64,000 nt of DNA from Closterium sp. NIES-65 (lineage: Eukaryota; Streptophyta; Zygnematophyceae; Desmidiales; Closteriaceae): the NCBI GenBank assembly GCA_948144175.1, contig CANXME010000309.1, positions 62,001-126,000 on the forward strand. Reading direction: 5' to 3'. Below the pieces are notes generated by a model. The model had not been told where the DNA came from. It made no database searches and saw only the letters and a program-made list of their open reading frames with translations. Below are positions 22,558-32,067 of the stretch, one piece after another. Position 1 is the stretch's first letter; each line of letters begins with the position of its first letter. Position numbers and translations under genes: made by a program.

Positions 22558-23769
22558 ATGGCACCTACGCCGACACTTAACAACGGGAACTCGTCAACCC
22601 CCGCTTCCGACTCCGACCGTAACGCCCGCGATTCTGCGGGCGAACGCCGTAACAAGCGTCGGGCAGAAGACGGACCTTCCGCCCCGACTGCAGTGGACGT
22701 GCTGCTGGGCGGGCTCGAGGTCCACAAAAACGCCGAAACCCAGCAGCACCCTTCGGTCCCTGTGGCGCCAGTGGCGCCTGTGGCGCCAGTGGCGCCTGTG
22801 GCGCCAGTGGCACCTGTGGCGCAAGTGGCGACGGGGACTGGCGCGGCACACGCGACTGACGCCGAGCACACGCCAGCACCCGCTGCTGGACCGTCGCGTC
22901 AGCGTCAGAGGAGGCGGACTGCAGTCTCCTCGTCTGACGCGACCGCCGCCCCTGCGCTGACGCAGGCGTTGACCCCGGACCAGGTCAACGCGCTGCTGTC
23001 CCTTCTACAGCAGCAACCCGTCAGCGTTACAGCCGCGGAAACTGCACTACCCGCCGCATCTGCGTCGGCTAAAAAAGAAACTGCAAAAAAGGAGAAAGGC
23101 ACACGGGGAGCACGGACGAACCGGCATGACAACGACGCAGCGACTGCCGCTCCCCCTGCTCCAGCGGTCGACAACGACACCGACGACTCTGAAGATGAAG
23201 CCGGTGAGGCTCCAGTCAACAATGTTAATTTTATTGGCACGGAAAACCTTCCCCCCCTCCCTTCTTCTAATCTTACCTTCTCGGCGGCAACCTTCGTCAA
23301 CGACTCCGTGCGAGAGCAAGCGGAGCTACTGGAGGACCTGCGGGCGTACCTGCTGCACGCCGAATACAAGGCGCAGCGCGGTGATCCGGCGGGCGGACTC
23401 GAACTCATCTCACACGCTCTCAACCTCATCGCGGGGCGTTTCGAGGTGCTTCAAGTGGAGGACGCCTCCGACTTTCGCACGGCGAAGCGCTTTAAGCTGT
23501 ACCAGCAGAAGAGCCTGCTGACTTCTCGACCCTTCAAGCAGGCGGTCGCGGACATGGCAGCGATGGACCGTGCGGCAAGCGGATACGCTCGTGTCAACCG
23601 CGGCGGAAACAACGGGCCGATGCCGTTCTTACCCAAGCGAGGCCCCCCGCCCACGGCCAATTGCCGTGGGTTCCGGGGCTCATGCTTCCGCTGCGGCCAG
23701 CCGGGCCACGTGGCAAGTGCCTGCCCTCGGAACGGGCATGGAGGCCAGGGACCCGCTCCGGTGGTGTAG
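22558..23769 (+). CDS. Gag-like protein of the YR retrotransposon
   Basis: This 403-aa putative nucleocapsid starts at the first in-frame ATG (22558). Near residues 68-93 is a run of VAP triplets (VAPVAPVAP...) encoded by a short tandem repeat at 22760-22830. The C-terminus has a CCHC zinc knuckle, CFRCGQPGHVASACP (CX2CX4HX4C), for RNA binding. The middle is Ala/Thr-rich with an acidic patch (TDDSEDEAGE). It ends 460 nt before the RT-bearing frame. The downstream frame differs, so translation of RT needs re-initiation, frameshifting or splicing. Confidence 0.85.
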   Translation: MAPTPTLNNGNSSTPASDSDRNARDSAGERRNKRRAEDGPSAPTAVDVLLGGLEVHKNAETQQHPSVPVAPVAPVAPVAPVAPVAPVAQVATGTGAAHATDAEHTPAPAAGPSRQRQRRRTAVSSSDATAAPALTQALTPDQVNALLSLLQQQPVSVTAAETALPAASASAKKETAKKEKGTRGARTNRHDNDAATAAPPAPAVDNDTDDSEDEAGEAPVNNVNFIGTENLPPLPSSNLTFSAATFVNDSVREQAELLEDLRAYLLHAEYKAQRGDPAGGLELISHALNLIAGRFEVLQVEDASDFRTAKRFKLYQQKSLLTSRPFKQAVADMAAMDRAASGYARVNRGGNNGPMPFLPKRGPPPTANCRGFRGSCFRCGQPGHVASACPRNGHGGQGPAPVV

Positions 23770-24144
23770 GAGCGGGCCATGAGACTAGGCGCTTGGGCGC
23801 TAGGCACGGTGCACTCTTGAGTGCGAAAACCGTGGGCAACCCTAGGGGTTTGCGATGGCAAGAGGCCAGCCCTAGTAAAGGGTGGGATAGGCTTGGGCCT
23901 AGGATAGGGAAGGGGAACAACAACCCCTCGGTCCCATATGTTGGCCACGTGGTGGCATGCTAGGAAAGCATTGCTATGTGTGTTGGTTGATTTAATAAAA
24001 ACTACATTCCTAAAGGCCTATGGTTTTGGCAAAGAGAGAATGAGAGAAAGCACAATGGACAACGGTGTCCATGGCCCTAGGCATCAGCCCCTACGCACTA
24101 AGGGCAGGCACAACCATGTCCTACCAAGTGGACGACGGGGCAAG

Positions 24145-24171
24145 AAAAAAAAAAAAAAAAAAAAAAAAAAA
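24145..24171 (+). other. Internal A27 tract of the YR element
   Basis: A run of 27 A residues lies between Gag and RT/RH. A frame in phase with RT runs through it as polylysine and then stops at 24202-24204. It could be a slippage site or an ordinary homopolymer whose length is uncertain in assembly. Confidence 0.6.
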
Positions 24172-24432
24172 GGGGAAACGAGGAGAAGAAGAGACATGCG
24201 TTGACATGCGTTAATATTCCCGACACATTCGTTGACATTTCATTCAATTGTTCATTCTCTTCACACCTTCGATCAATGGTTGCCCGTACAAGTACATGCA
24301 CACGTATGCTTTAACGTGGAATACTCAAAGCTTATACCACTTGGTCTCAAATGTACAGGAGCACGACGGTGCGAGGCGGGATGCCACGACGATCCGTACG
24401 AATTTGCCGTTACAGACAGAACTATTACACAC

Positions 24433-26337
24433 ATGCGCGGTCGTCTTCGCGCGACATTGGCGTGGTGGAGCTCATGGTGCCCCAGCAGCCTTGTCCTCTC
24501 CGTCATCGCCAAGGGTTACTGGTTGCCATGGAGCCACGGCCCACCGCAACATTTCCACGATCGCAATCATGTCGGGGCAAACACGCATGCCACGTTCACA
24601 CGTACCGCCATCCAAGAACTCATAGAGACGGGAGCGGCAATTCCGATGGCCGCAACGGAGCTTACATGCATAAGTCCACTCAACGTGGTCGAGCAAAAAG
24701 ACAAATGCAGGCTCATTCTTGATCTGAGGAAAGTCAACGCCAACTTGATCATCCCCAAGTTCAAGTACGAAGGGCTCAGCCGCGTCGCCGACCTTGCGCG
24801 CGTTGGGGACTGGATGTTCTCCATTGACCTCAAATCTGGTTACCACCACATCGACATCCACCCATCGTGCTGGAAGTTCCTTGGCTTTGAATTTGATAAG
24901 CGCACATACGCATTCCGTTCACTACCATTTGGCCTCGCGACAGCTCCATTCGTTTTCACGCAGCTCATCAAGCAACTAGCTCGGCGTTGGCGAGAACAAG
25001 GCATCCGAGTCGTACCTTACGTGGACGACATCTTATTTCTCTGCCAGTCGAAAGAGGACGCGCAAGCAACTTGCCAGCGGGTGATATTTGATCTTAAAGA
25101 GGCAGGCCTTGTGATAAACGCGAAGAAATCACAACTGTCACCATCGCAGCGTCTCCGTTTCCTGGGCGTAGAACTCGAGACCGATACCGGCCGATTCTCC
25201 ATCGGTCCGGACCGACGAGCCTCACTACATGCAACCATCCGGAACCTCCTGAGCGCAAGCAAGGCATGCCGACCAGTCCCGGTCCGCCACGTGGCCAGAA
25301 TCACTGGCATGCTCGCATCGATGGGTGTCGCACTTGGCGCGACAGCTCGCGCATTCAGCCATGCCATGTTACAAGTGATCGACGACGCACCGTCATGGAA
25401 AAGCAGCGTCGTTATCCCCCCATCTGCAGCAGAAGAGCTCCAATTTTGGCTCGAGGAGTTCGACCGTTTCAACGGCGCACCTTTTCACGTCAAGAACAGC
25501 TACGACGCGGTAATCCACGTGGATGCCAGCTCTCATGGTTGGGGCGCCACTCTGACCACATTTCCGGGTGGCATCGAAGAAGCTAGCGCAACCATGTCAG
25601 AGCCGCTACGAGGAACGTCCAGCACGCGACGGGAGATCGAAGGCGTCCTTTGGGCGCTACAAACGTACGCGAACAAGATCAAGCAAAAACACGTTCTCGT
25701 GCGGGTGGACAACCAGGGCGTATTCTTCATCCTTCGCAAAGGCGGCTCTCACAGCCCCGACCTCACAACGGCATGCAAGAGCATCATCCGAACATGCATG
25801 GCGCTTGGCACGCGCTTGATCATTGAATGGATTCCGCGCGAGCTCAACACACACGCCGACGAGCCTTCAAAAATGGTCGACCACGACGATTACGCGCTGA
25901 AAACGCCGTGGTTCCGGATCTTGGAACGTCGTTGGGGCCCTCACTCCATCGACCTTTTCGCAAACTCCCGCAACACCCAACTGCCGCGCTTCTGTTCAAA
26001 GATTCCCCACCCGGCAGCCATTGCAGTTGATGCGTTCTCGATCGCGTGGACACCTGAAAACAACTTCGCCTTCCCCCCACCTCAACTGGTCCCAGCCGTC
26101 CTCCATCACGCACAACGCACCCATGCATCACTCACACTGATAGTTCCGCACTGGCCAGGCGCAAGCTGGTGGCCACTCTTGCAACCCTCCCCACGCACTT
26201 GGGCACCACACATCCACGCGCACATCCCTCTGACACACGGAAGCCAATGCCTAGACGTAGGGTCCCATTCATCTGCTTTTTCGGGCATGGGACTTCCGCA
26301 CAGCCCAATCATTGCACTGCGAGTGGCATTTGACTAA
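24433..26337 (+). CDS. Reverse transcriptase / RNase H of the YR retrotransposon
   Basis: This is a 634-aa protein from the first in-frame ATG; the open frame extends upstream to about 24205. RT fingers and palm are seen in CRLILDLRKVN, DLKSGYHHIDIHP, LPFGLATAPFVF and the catalytic PYVDDILFL. The thumb and connection then lead to RNase H, with the first catalytic Asp in IHVDASSHGWGATL, RREIEGVLWALQ, VRVDNQG and HADEPSK. The C-terminal block (HSIDLFA, DAFSIAW, LIVPHWPGASWW) is the conserved tail of DIRS-order Pol proteins. I see no separate methyltransferase domain. Confidence 0.9.
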   Translation: MRGRLRATLAWWSSWCPSSLVLSVIAKGYWLPWSHGPPQHFHDRNHVGANTHATFTRTAIQELIETGAAIPMAATELTCISPLNVVEQKDKCRLILDLRKVNANLIIPKFKYEGLSRVADLARVGDWMFSIDLKSGYHHIDIHPSCWKFLGFEFDKRTYAFRSLPFGLATAPFVFTQLIKQLARRWREQGIRVVPYVDDILFLCQSKEDAQATCQRVIFDLKEAGLVINAKKSQLSPSQRLRFLGVELETDTGRFSIGPDRRASLHATIRNLLSASKACRPVPVRHVARITGMLASMGVALGATARAFSHAMLQVIDDAPSWKSSVVIPPSAAEELQFWLEEFDRFNGAPFHVKNSYDAVIHVDASSHGWGATLTTFPGGIEEASATMSEPLRGTSSTRREIEGVLWALQTYANKIKQKHVLVRVDNQGVFFILRKGGSHSPDLTTACKSIIRTCMALGTRLIIEWIPRELNTHADEPSKMVDHDDYALKTPWFRILERRWGPHSIDLFANSRNTQLPRFCSKIPHPAAIAVDAFSIAWTPENNFAFPPPQLVPAVLHHAQRTHASLTLIVPHWPGASWWPLLQPSPRTWAPHIHAHIPLTHGSQCLDVGSHSSAFSGMGLPHSPIIALRVAFD

Positions 26338-26399
26338 CTCAAAATATATACACCTTGTGTTCAGATTTGCTCCCAAAGTTACACGACCAACTGATCAAC

Positions 26400-27401
26400 A
26401 TGCTCGCGCAGTCCCGCGCCGATTCTACGATCCGGACATATGAACCATACTGGGCCAAGTTTCGAGCCTTCTGCACAAAAGTGAACCTTCCATTCCTCCC
26501 GGCATCCGACATGACCCTCGCGCTATACCTGGTACACGCAATCCGACGCAAAGCCACCCTGTCCGTAGTGCAGCTAACCTGCTCGGCGGTCAGCTTCGCC
26601 CATCGCATGACCGGGAGCAAATGCCCGACAACCGGACCGTTCACCACCCAAGTCCGTGACTATGCAAAGCGACACTGCCCACGCCCTACTCGTCTGAAGG
26701 AACCCGTCTCGATCCAACAAGTCCAGGAAATGGCCGCGAGCTACTTGCAGTCCGACGATCCTGCGCAATTTCAGAAAGGGTTGATACCCATCCTCATGTA
26801 CTCCGGATTCCTGCGATACTCTGACCTAGTAGCCATAAAATGGCAAGACATCCAATTCGACGACGAGGTCATGTGGATTCTCATACCACACTCCAAGACC
26901 GATCAAGCTGGTCACGGCACTTGGATACCCATTGCAGCAACGGCGGACCCCTGCTGCCCAGTGCGCTGCACCCGACGCTTCATCCGACTCGCTGGCTATG
27001 GCCCACGGTCAGAGGGACCATTGATTCGTGTCTTCGGTCACGGTTCAACCAGCGAGGGCCAGGCTAGGCCACCTTCATACACTACGATCCGGAACTGGTG
27101 CAAGGAAGCCTTCGCAAAGGTTGGCCTTGGAGAGTTGCAGCTAGGCACCCATTCTTTCCGAAAAGGTGCAGCCACAGTAGCAGCCAACACGGGAGTGCCA
27201 GACAGAGTCTTCAAACGGCTGGGCAGATGGCGAAGCGACACAGCAAAGGAAATGTATGTTACGCCATACGTCGAGCCCCTCATCGAAGCCTCCCGTACCC
27301 TACAAGATTCGACGCATGCGGTGTCATCGGCGCAACACACAGAGGCACTCGTACGCAACCGGAGGCCCCCGCTGCCCATGTCTCAGAGACCCCATTTGTA
27401 A
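26400..27401 (+). CDS. Tyrosine recombinase of the retrotransposon
   Basis: This 333-aa integrase/XerD-fold recombinase would insert the circular cDNA. The N-terminal SAM-like part is STIRTYEPYWAKFRAFC. The catalytic set is visible: Arg in GFLRYSDLVAIKW, HSFRKGAAT (HxxR), Trp in LGRWRS and the nucleophilic Tyr in KEMYV. The stop codon lies inside repeat B1. The start is the first ATG; an open frame of 45 nt precedes it. Confidence 0.92.
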   Translation: MLAQSRADSTIRTYEPYWAKFRAFCTKVNLPFLPASDMTLALYLVHAIRRKATLSVVQLTCSAVSFAHRMTGSKCPTTGPFTTQVRDYAKRHCPRPTRLKEPVSIQQVQEMAASYLQSDDPAQFQKGLIPILMYSGFLRYSDLVAIKWQDIQFDDEVMWILIPHSKTDQAGHGTWIPIAATADPCCPVRCTRRFIRLAGYGPRSEGPLIRVFGHGSTSEGQARPPSYTTIRNWCKEAFAKVGLGELQLGTHSFRKGAATVAANTGVPDRVFKRLGRWRSDTAKEMYVTPYVEPLIEASRTLQDSTHAVSSAQHTEALVRNRRPPLPMSQRPHL

Positions 27402-27449
27402 TGAGAACGATGCCAATTGATAAGAAAGAAAGCAAGCTTTCTCAATATT
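27392..27449 (+). repeat. Split direct repeat B1
   Basis: This 58-bp repeat contains the end of the recombinase gene and abuts A2. It begins ccatttgtaatgag and is identical to B2. Confidence 0.9.
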
Positions 27450-27633
27450 ATAATTTTTAAACACACATGTAGTGTTTTTTAAAATTGTGTATTGTGAAAG
27501 CGAAGCTGCTTGTACTGCACAATTGGCATCGTCGAAGCGCGCTAAACGCCCTTCTCCAACTACAAAAACCGTGGGTTGGAGCTCATTTCCCTCCACCCAC
27601 GTTTCTCAATTTTCAAACGGCTCACTCAACATT
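27447..27633 (+). repeat. Split direct repeat A2
   Basis: This second copy of the 187-bp A repeat overlaps the end of B1 by three bases. Confidence 0.9.
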
Positions 27634-27752
27634 CCCACCACCCACCCCAGTGTAAACCGCCTTGCTAATGCCACTTGGATAGGGTACATAATAGCTAGTG
27701 TTATTAGTCCGCACTAGCTTATGTCGAACGATGATGCAAATGTTGTAATACG

Positions 27753-27810
27753 CCATTTGTAATGAGAACGATGCCAATTGATAAGAAAGAAAGCAAGCTT
27801 TCTCAATATT
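27753..27810 (+). repeat. Split direct repeat B2 (right terminus)
   Basis: This is the second 58-bp B repeat, separated from A2 by 119 bp of unique sequence. It ends ctcaatatt, after which host sequence begins. Confidence 0.9.
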
Positions 27811-27978
27811 CTTAATACTGAGTGCCATCCAAAGTGCCATGCACCACTGTGTGAGCAATGAGCACGCCACCCATTGGGCTACATGCCTTCAACACTTCAA
27901 CAACTCGAGGCAGCACAAGCAAGAGGAGCAGCAGGCAGGCAACCGACAGAGATGCAGCAGGGGGCAAGCATGCAGAGC

Positions 27979-27984
27979 TTTATT
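27979..27984 (-). terminator. Poly(A) signal AATAAA of the CAAD-like gene
   Basis: AATAAA on the minus strand, 59 nt beyond the stop codon at 28043, fits a 3' UTR end signal. A second minus-strand feature, tttattctcg, follows nearby. Confidence 0.5.
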
Positions 27985-28042
27985 CAAGCGAGAATAAACA
28001 CGGGGTAACGCTGAGGTGCGGAGGAGCGAGGGAAGGCAGCAG

Positions 28043-31000
28043 TCAGTTGAAGCGGTCGGAGGGCGGCGAGGGGCCGTTGAGGGCGATGGCGTGGCCGTCA
28101 GAGGCGGCGTCGAGGAACTGGCGGATGTAGCGGTGCGTCCACTCCCTGGGGGCGCCGAACTCGTCCACCAGATGCGCCACAAACGCATTCACCGCCTCCT
28201 CCTGGGTGCCATACACGTGGCACATGGCACACAGACAGCACACATGGCACATGCATACAGCAGGGAAGACACAGTGGATTTGGGATTAATTTCAGAATGC
28301 CAGGTTGGTGGAGGTGGGATGTAAAGGTCACAGGCCGTGGCATGCAGCATGGATGAGTGCACATGCAAGCGAGCATGTAAATGCCTGCTCCCGTGTTCAA
28401 CTCACCTGGTGCGAGTAGGGCTTGGAAATGTCAATTCACCTGCTGCGAGTAGGGCTTGGAGATGTCAACTCACCTGCTGCGAGTAGGGCTTGGAGATGTC
28501 AACGAACTGGGCCCTGACAGCGCGCACGCGGCTGCGGATGAACGCCTCCATCTCGCTGGTGAGCCCGCTGCCCGCGCCTGTGGCCTCCGCCAGCCCCGCC
28601 ACGACCTGCTTCAGCTCCTGCACCTCCTTCACCGCCGCATTGCGCTCCTCTATCAGCTGCGCCGCCAGCATCTCCAACACCCGCTTGTCCTCCTCCCTCT
28701 GCGCCTCAAACGCCGACCTCAGCTCCGATGCCTGGTGCACTCACCGCCCACACACCATGCAAACGCACGCACGCACAGGACATGTGGAGTGTGAACACGA
28801 TTAGCAGGGCAGGACGCAGTGAGAGATGATGGCGGGAGGTGAAGGAGAATGCAGAGGTGACGGAGGGGGTTGGGTGGGGTGGGGCAGCAGAGCAGCGCAC
28901 CTGTTTGATGGCGGAGTCGCGCTCGTCAGCCAGCTGCAGGGCAACGGTCTCGAGGGCGAGGTTCTGCTCCTGCAGGCGCTGCACCTCGGACGCCAGCATG
29001 GCCTCTATCGCCCTCATGCGCTCCGTCATCGCGTTCACCGCTGTCTTCAGTGCCGTCACCTGCCCCATGCATGCCCCATGCATGCCCCATGCATGCATGA
29101 CCACCATCCACACCATGTCAACGGATGACACCATGCCAAGTAATCCCAACACGTGGGTACTGGTGAGACAGTAGCTCTGGGGGATGAACATTGCATGGAA
29201 ACACATGCCACACATGGCATGGAAGCACAGTGCAGACACACACATGCGTCCCATGTCTCCCCAGCATGCCCCACACTGCCCGCACCTCAGCGATGGCGGA
29301 GTCTCTCTCATCCGCGAGCTGCAGCGCCACGGCCTCCAGCGCCTCCTTCTCCGCCACCACGCGTGCCATCTCCTGCCCCGCGCGCCGCATCTCCCCCGCC
29401 GCCGCCACCGCCACGTCCCTCTCCGCCTCCAGCGCCCGAAGCCGCCCCTGCACGCCCTCGCCCATGCCCTGCCCGCCCCCGCGCAGCCCCAGGGGAGAGG
29501 GAGGGTGCACGGGTGGAGGGGAGGGGAGAAGCGGGGAAAAACAGGGATTGAGATGGGGCACAGCGAGGGAAACGGCTGGGGGAGAGGAAAGCAGAAGAGT
29601 GACGATGGGATAGAGCTGGGGGAGATCCGTTTCTAAAGGCGGAGGTACCTTGTGGCTCACTGCACCAGCTCCCCCTGCATGCATGCAGCAAGCGGCAGAG
29701 CATCACAGCAGCATTTGGGCCTCTCACCTCAGGAATGCGGGAGGCAGCGGCCTCTGGGTCAGCATCGGCGTCAGCGTCAGCGGTGGTGGTGGTGGGGAAG
29801 AGCGTCTGGATGGCCGTGAGGGGCGTGGGCGCCACTGCGATCTTCCTCTTGGTGAAATACTGCCTGCCGTGGCCACCCGGGGGGGGAGGGGGGGGGGGGG
29901 GGGGGGAGAGTGGGAAGTGGGGGGCGGGGTAGGGCACATGCAGATGGAAGAAAGCTTTGTGAAAGGGTATAGATGAAAAGGGTGACGGGGAAGGGAAAGG
30001 GGATAGGGAATACGAGGGGGAAGGGGAGGGGGAGGGGGGAATGGAAGGGGAAGGGGAAGGGGAAGGGGAACGGGAAGGGGAAGGGGACGGGGACGGGGAA
30101 GGGGAATGGGCAGGGGAGGGCACCTGGCGACGAGGGCGCAGTAGACGACACCGATGGTCTGCATGAACTCAGGGGCCAAAGGCACCGAGTCCAGCGATCC
30201 CAGCAGCGACGTCGCGAACACCACCCCCAGCACCGCCAGCCCTGCCGATTTCTCGTCAAGCACAGAGGGCAGAGAAGGAGGGAGGGGAATGTAGAGTGGG
30301 ATGAGTGCAGGCGCCGGTGGTGGGGGTTGAGAATGTGCGGGCGCGATTGAGGGCAGGCAAGAGCGGGAAGTGCAATGCACCCTCAGGTGGTTTATTGGCG
30401 AGCCCTCCTGGCCCTGTTGCAAGGACCCTACCTGAACACACAAAAGGCGCACCTGAGGCGGCGGCGGCGGCGCCGACGGTCTCGACGGGCGCGTCCTCCA
30501 CTGCGCGCACGGCGCCCCGCACCACCTCCCCCACCGACGCGCGCTCCCGCCGCCTGCCCGCGCCACCACGGCCCCGCGAACGAGGGGAGTCGGAAGCGCT
30601 GGTGTCGCGCGGAGGGGGCGGTTGAGGTGTTTGCTCCGACTCGCGCTGCGGTTGACAAAGAGTGGGGCGGAAGAAGGTGGGGGGAGCGGGGCGGCAGAGG
30701 AGGAATGGAGGGAAGCGCGGGAGAGGGCAGGGGGTTGAGAGCAGGCGTTTGGGGAGGAAAGCGGTGGTTCTAGGGAACGGGGGTCGGAGTGAGCGTGGGA
30801 GGTGCAGATTAGGCAGGCAAGGTGGCACGCATTGCTCTGCGCGTGGGCCCGCGCGGCGTTAGGGTTGGGCGCGATGGAACACGCGATCGCGGCGCTGTGC
30901 ATTCGGCGACGCGAGATGGTCTAGGAGCACGCCACGATAGTGCGCTATCGCCTCGCCCTAACGTGATCGGCAATGCGGCACAGAGCGCGCCACTTGCGAG

Positions 31001-31321
31001 AGGAGCGGACGCATGACAAAAGCGGAGCAGGCATAATTCCGCGGCAGCCGCGCGCGCGGAGGCAGGGCGCAGGGCGCAAGGCGCAGGGCGCACCTTGAGA
31101 CTGAGCACTTCACTCTCCTTGGGCGGCAGACTCGACTCGTCCTGCTCTGCGACCTTCTGGTCGCCAGGCGACGATGACGACGACGCGGCGACGCATATCC
31201 GCAGTCTTAGGCGGTGTTGGCGGAGGAGCGAGGGCCGGGGAGCGGGAATGCGAGTGTTGGAGGCTGTGGGGGAAGGGGAAGGGGAGGCGAGGAACAGCGG
31301 TTTGCGCGCTAAGAGCGCCAT
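28043..31321 (-). CDS. Chloroplast-targeted CAAD/CURT1-like membrane protein with C-terminal coiled coil
   Basis: Minus-strand exons: 31094-31321, 30432-30645, 30124-30241, 29728-29863, 29286-29468, 28901-29059, 28474-28731, 28043-28201; 484 aa with consistent phases. Residues 1-70 are Ser/Pro/Arg-rich, ending near RICVAASSSS, like a plastid transit peptide. Residues 148-186 hold one or two hydrophobic stretches around SLLGSLDSVPLAPEFMQTIG and VVYCALVARQYF, which match the CAAD/CURT1 pattern (S-I/V-PL-x-P...M...G..Y). Residues 233-430 are heptad-rich; exons 5 and 6 share the near-copy VALQLADERDSAI. The C-terminal 52 residues are not recognised. CURT1 proteins bend thylakoid margins. That job is inferred only from the short hydrophobic motif; an MFP1-like filament protein is an alternative. 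Confidence 0.65.
28406..28507 (-). repeat. 34-nt repeat, 3 copies, spanning the exon 7 donor of the CAAD-like gene
   Basis: On the minus strand, gacatctccaagccctactc plus gcagcag and the donor gtgagttg recur at 34-nt spacing (donors after 28474, 28440 and 28406). The third reads gcaccag. 34 nt is not a multiple of three, so only one donor keeps the exon 8 frame. Confidence 0.9.
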
Positions 31322-32067
31322 GCGGGGGGAACTACTGGGGAGGAACGCGCAGAGCTGAGAACGCAGAGCCCCGCGGAAGACGCGCAACGGTCAGCCTCGT
31401 GCCGCGCTGCGAGGGGTGGGCGGCAGAAGCATGGAGGAGCATGCGGCGCGCAGTGATGCGCGAGAGTCGTGGCCCGTGGCTGTCGGAGTGGCAGGGCGCG
31501 CGAGGAAAGCGGGCTGGGGAATGCGGATGGAGGGAGAGGGCGGGGAGGAGAGATCCACCAATCCACGCGAACAGTGCCCAGCTGAGCACACACCGAAACT
31601 CTCGAGGTTTTGTTGCAAGTGTGTTCGCCACCAGCAGTTACCTGTCGCAAGCCAGATTCGCCAGTCCACTTGGAATGCTCCTCATCCTCACTTTTTGCTG
31701 CCTCCAACCCAGTGGAGATCTCATCGGTGCTGCGTGCTTCGTTATGACGTTCACCATTTATCGACGTACACGGATGAATAGATACACATCCATCGAATTT
31801 CGTCCCGACAGACAAGTCACATAAGGCAGGCACCACCTGAAGCCCACCACCACCACGTGTGTGCAGGCTTGCTGTTGTCGCTCTGCTCGCAGTCGCATCA
31901 CCACGGCTCAACCTCTCCGCCACACCCCGTCCAGCCAATCTCCTCGCGCGCATCAGCTCTCCGCAAGCTCGCGCGTGTGGGGCGCGGTGTAGGTCGCGGT
32001 TGTTTAGGGCGCGGTGTAGCGCGCGGTGCAGGGTGCGGTGGGCGCGCGGAGGGGGGAGCGCGGCGGC
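31322..32067. promoter_or_regulatory. Divergent promoter region CAAD-like / PUX7-like
   Basis: These 746 bp lie between two divergently transcribed genes and include both 5' UTRs. Near 31980-32040 are several gcgcggtgtag and gcgcggtgcag repeats just before the PUX7 ATG. I identify no TATA box. Confidence 0.5.

Larger units (their letters stand above)
22262..27810 (+). mobile_element. Tyrosine-recombinase retrotransposon with split direct repeats (DIRS order, PAT/Kangaroo-like)
   Basis: The element is 5,549 bp and arranged A1 - Gag - RT/RNase H - YR - B1 - A2 - B2. The 187-bp A repeats (22262-22448 and 27447-27633) and 58-bp B repeats (27392-27449 and 27753-27810) look identical between copies. 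B1 and A2 overlap by three bases (att), consistent with a recombined circular junction. There is no integrase, no aspartic protease and no LTR. Split direct repeats plus a tyrosine recombinase define PAT/Kangaroo/Ngaro-type elements; Kangaroo is known from the green alga Volvox. All three frames are open, so it may be recently active. Such elements make no target-site duplication and none is seen. Confidence 0.9.

Noticed and set aside
29640-29727. Extra exon between exons 4 and 5 of the CAAD-like gene (possible donor after ccacaag)
   Set aside because: It would be 29 nt in the only open frame and would break the phase between exons that already fit.
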